Source of the DNA: Phycisphaerales bacterium UBA4658
Lineage (GTDB): Bacteria; Planctomycetota; Phycisphaerae; Phycisphaerales; UBA1924
DNA length: 18,111 bases
Assembly: GCA_002405485.1 (NCBI GenBank)
Contig: DHLW01000089.1
Coordinates: 3,458 to 21,568, forward strand
Direction of reading: 5' to 3'
A model generated the notes under the pieces. It was not told where the DNA came from. It saw only the letters and a list, made by a program, of their open reading frames with translations, and ran no database searches. The translations under genes and the position numbers were made by a program. Shown here one piece after another: positions 14,280 through 18,111 of this stretch; the stretch's first letter is position 1, and every line of letters starts with the position of its first letter.

Positions 14280-14990
14280 TCAGTGGATCAGGTAGAGCAG
14301 TGGGAAGAGGAAGATCCACACGATGTCAACGATGTGCCAGTACAGACCGACGCCTTCGACGGCGTTGTAGTGTCCGGGTCCAAAGTGCTGCTTGCGGGCC
14401 CGCAGCCAGATCCAGACGAACAGCCCCATGCCGATGATCACGTGGCTGGCGTGGATCGCCGTCGCGCCCCAGTAGATGCCCCACCACAGCGGCTCATACT
14501 CGCTGGTCGCGTAGGGATAGCTGAAGAACATGCCGGGGAGCTTGCCCTCGGCGTACTTGGGCGCGTACTCAAAGACGAACTTGATCAGAAGGAACGCCAG
14601 CCCGGCGAAGAACGTGAGCACCACGTTGATCTGCAGCCACTTCTGGTTGCCGGTCTGAGCGTGCCGCACGGCCGCGGCGACCGTGTAGCTCGACAGCAGG
14701 AGCACCACCGTGTTGAGCAGACCCCAGCCAACGCTGAGCTTGCCCGACCCGGCGATGAACGCCTCGGGGTGCATCATGCGGAAGATCGCATAGGCCACGA
14801 ACATCCCGCTGAAGAGCAGGATCTCGGTGCCCAGGAACAGCCACACGCCCATCTTCACCGAGTCAAACTCGTGGTCGCGGCTCTTGAAGTGGTGCGCGGC
14901 GTGGTACCGCTCGTGATACGGCTTGGAGGCATCGTCCGCGTGCCCGTGATCGGTCGCCGGAAGATGTGGATCTGCGTGGATGCTGGCCAT
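14280..14990 (-). CDS. coxC: Cytochrome c oxidase subunit III
   Basis: The protein has 236 residues. Five transmembrane helices (about 47-71, 85-108, 119-141, 168-196 and 214-235) match the five-helix form of subunit III found in caa3 and bacterial quinol oxidases, as opposed to the seven-helix mitochondrial form. Family marks are MGVWLFLGTEILLFSGMF with the conserved Glu56, AIHASHVIIGMG, and VGLYWHIVDIVWIFLFPLLYL at the end. Subunit III carries no metal; it stabilises subunit I and proton uptake. The first 40 residues are hydrophilic and carry nine histidines, a feature shared with subunits I and IV here. Its ATG lies 42 bases after the coxA stop. No strong Shine-Dalgarno sequence is seen, so translation may depend on coupling. 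Confidence 0.95.
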   Translation of the reverse strand: MASIHADPHLPATDHGHADDASKPYHERYHAAHHFKSRDHEFDSVKMGVWLFLGTEILLFSGMFVAYAIFRMMHPEAFIAGSGKLSVGWGLLNTVVLLLSSYTVAAAVRHAQTGNQKWLQINVVLTFFAGLAFLLIKFVFEYAPKYAEGKLPGMFFSYPYATSEYEPLWWGIYWGATAIHASHVIIGMGLFVWIWLRARKQHFGPGHYNAVEGVGLYWHIVDIVWIFLFPLLYLIH

Positions 14991-15032
14991 AGGAGTCTCG
15001 ATGCGTTGGGGTCAAACTCGACCGGGAGCCCG

Positions 15033-16832
<1,800 letters not shown>

Positions 16833-16840
16833 ATCCGAAA

Positions 16841-16853
16841 CCTCCCGGGGAGG
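16841..16853 (-). promoter_or_regulatory. coxA Shine-Dalgarno inside a small inverted repeat
   Basis: On the minus strand GGGAGG (16846-16841) is the ribosome binding site 8 bases before the coxA ATG, and it decides the start. It forms one arm of a perfect 5-base inverted repeat (CCTCC, 3-base centre, GGAGG), so the mRNA can fold a hairpin that hides the site. Upstream in the same coxB-coxA gap is another small stem, GCGGC/GCCGC at 16869-16884. Confidence 0.5.
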
Positions 16854-16928
16854 GAACACACGTGATCCGCGGCTGCCAGGCCGCCCGCATCCGCCGCACC
16901 GACCCGAAGATCGGCTCGCGACGCGGGT

Positions 16929-18083
16929 TCAGTTCGATGAACCCTGGCTCTTGGCCTCTTCCTTGTACTGCTTGACTGACTTCCTGCCGCCCTCGAGGTC
17001 CTCGGGCTTGGTCTTGTCCGCGAGGGACTTGATGTACCAGACCAGGCCGTCGACCTCCAGCGGGGTGAGCTGCCCGACGTAGTTGGGCATGCTCGTGGGG
17101 TACCCCTTCATAATCCGCCGCTGGGAGTAGAGGATGTTCTCCCGCAGCCAGTTCTCATCGACGAGTTTGCCGCTCTCGCCGTTGGTGTAGTCGTGGGTCT
17201 CGCCGAACATGTTCTTCCACGTCGGGCCGGTGTTCTTGTCCCCGTTGACCGAGTGGCAGGCGTTGCATCCCTTGGCCGTGTACACCATGGAGCCGACCTT
17301 GAGCAGATCGATCTCCTCCGGGTAGTCCGTCCACTGCTTGATGGTGGCCTCGAACTCGGGGATGCTCACGACCTTCATCTGGGCGGCCATTTCCGAGTGG
17401 AAATCGCCGCAGTACTCGGCGCAGTACACCGTGTGCGTCCGCGACTCGCCCGGGGCGACTTCCTTGGGGAGGAACCACATGGACGTGTACCGGTTCGGGA
17501 TGACGTCCATCTTGGAGCGGAAATCCGGGATGTAGAACGAGTGGATCACGTCCTTGGAGCTCATGATGAGCTTCACTGGCCGACCGCCCGGAACGATGAA
17601 CTGCGGCACGGGGTAGTTGCTCCGCGTGAGCATCACCTGATCGCCGCGAGGCTGGGCCCCGTTGCGATACGTGAACGTCCAGTTCCACTTCTGCCCGCTG
17701 ACCATGATCTCTTCGGAGTCCGCGGGCGCGGAGAGCTTGTCCAGGTATCCGGTGAACCCATAGTAGAAGATGGGCACCATGATGATGAGCGGGATGATCG
17801 ACCACGCCAACTCAAGCGGCGTGTTGTGGGCCACGCTCACCTGATAGTTCTGGTTCTGCTTGCCGCGGTGGTACTTCGCGATGAAGTAGAAGATCAGCCC
17901 CATCAGCGCGATGAAGCTGATGATGTTGATCCACATGATGTACATGAACAGATTCTCGGTGTGCGTCGCCTGGGAGGAGGCGCCGGTCGAGAAAAAGAAC
18001 AGCGACTTGGTCCACTCATGGAACCCGGCCAGGCCGAGCGTGAGTGTTCCTGCGTCAGAAATGTGCAGCGCGTCAGGCATCAT
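16929..18083 (-). CDS. coxB: Cytochrome c oxidase subunit II fused to cytochrome c (caa3-type)
   Basis: The protein has 384 residues. Two transmembrane helices (about 46-70 and 91-113) anchor an outward CuA domain with all ligands: His181 (VIHSFYIPDF), Cys221, Glu223, Cys225, His229 and Met232 (CAEYCGDFHSEM). QKWNWTFTY (131-139) is the usual aromatic patch for electron entry. A cytochrome c domain follows: heme site CNACH (273-277) and axial Met332 in PTSMPNYVG. This fusion defines caa3 oxidases, where the bound cytochrome c passes electrons to CuA. No cleavable signal peptide is obvious; residues 20-35 are moderately hydrophobic. The start is taken at the ATG pair 18083/18080. The frame stays open for nine more codons to the window edge, so a slightly longer protein is not excluded. 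It is the first cox gene seen; genes upstream are outside the window. Confidence 0.96.
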   Translation of the reverse strand: MMPDALHISDAGTLTLGLAGFHEWTKSLFFFSTGASSQATHTENLFMYIMWINIISFIALMGLIFYFIAKYHRGKQNQNYQVSVAHNTPLELAWSIIPLIIMVPIFYYGFTGYLDKLSAPADSEEIMVSGQKWNWTFTYRNGAQPRGDQVMLTRSNYPVPQFIVPGGRPVKLIMSSKDVIHSFYIPDFRSKMDVIPNRYTSMWFLPKEVAPGESRTHTVYCAEYCGDFHSEMAAQMKVVSIPEFEATIKQWTDYPEEIDLLKVGSMVYTAKGCNACHSVNGDKNTGPTWKNMFGETHDYTNGESGKLVDENWLRENILYSQRRIMKGYPTSMPNYVGQLTPLEVDGLVWYIKSLADKTKPEDLEGGRKSVKQYKEEAKSQGSSN

Positions 18084-18111
18084 GACATGGACCCACCAAA
18101 CGCCCGGGCCG

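Overview
The window is GC-rich (about two-thirds by eye), densely coded bacterial chromosome: 12 protein genes, one of them cut by the left edge, with no gap longer than 141 bases. I see no tRNA, rRNA, CRISPR array, insertion sequence or other sign of recent transfer. The gene content points to an aerobic, sugar-polymer-degrading Gram-negative bacterium. It includes a large secreted GH38 alpha-mannosidase with extra C-terminal modules, a single-polypeptide PTS phosphorelay, an A2-type caa3 oxidase with histidine-rich tails and a LURP-one/Tubby-like protein. My best guess is Planctomycetota, perhaps Phycisphaerae; this is inference and no taxonomic marker is present.

Layout. (1) Bases 1-1420, minus strand: a PQQ/BamB-like beta-propeller lipoprotein followed by purH, which runs off the left edge. 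(2) Bases 1562-10723, plus strand: a tightly packed run of ribE (riboflavin synthase), ruvC, an HPr-EI-EIIA fusion, a 1498-residue secreted GH38 alpha-mannosidase (GTG start) and an unknown exported, C-terminally anchored protein. The run has short gaps and one ATGA stop/start overlap. (3) argJ at 10750-12027, with its own -10-like box. (4) A convergent gap, then ppa on the minus strand, divergent from a LURP-one-related gene on the plus strand. Their 70-base shared control region carries a near-perfect palindrome between two mirrored -10 boxes. (5) Bases 13487-18083, minus strand: caa3-type cytochrome c oxidase genes in transcription order coxB (fused to cytochrome c), coxA, coxC and a subunit IV gene with an unusually long hydrophilic tail.

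How the genes may work together. The oxidase cluster builds a terminal oxidase that takes electrons through the fused cytochrome c and CuA to heme a, heme a3 and CuB. CoxA has the YSHP motif of A2-type enzymes instead of the A1 glutamate. The PTS protein carries every phosphotransfer histidine for a PEP, EI, HPr, EIIA relay, but no EIIB or EIIC lies in the window. It directly precedes the alpha-mannosidase, so a regulatory role tied to sugar-polymer use is attractive but unproven.

The most unusual sequence-level pattern is in the promoters. Four genes that look like the first of a transcript (ribE, argJ, ppa and the LURP-like gene) have a TANNNT box exactly 6 or 7 bases before the ATG and no usable Shine-Dalgarno sequence, as expected for leaderless mRNAs. 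Downstream operon genes lack this box, and two internal starts (the PTS gene and coxA) have clear Shine-Dalgarno sequences. A second candidate is a promoter-like element before the subunit IV gene whose 17-base spacer is almost entirely cytosine.
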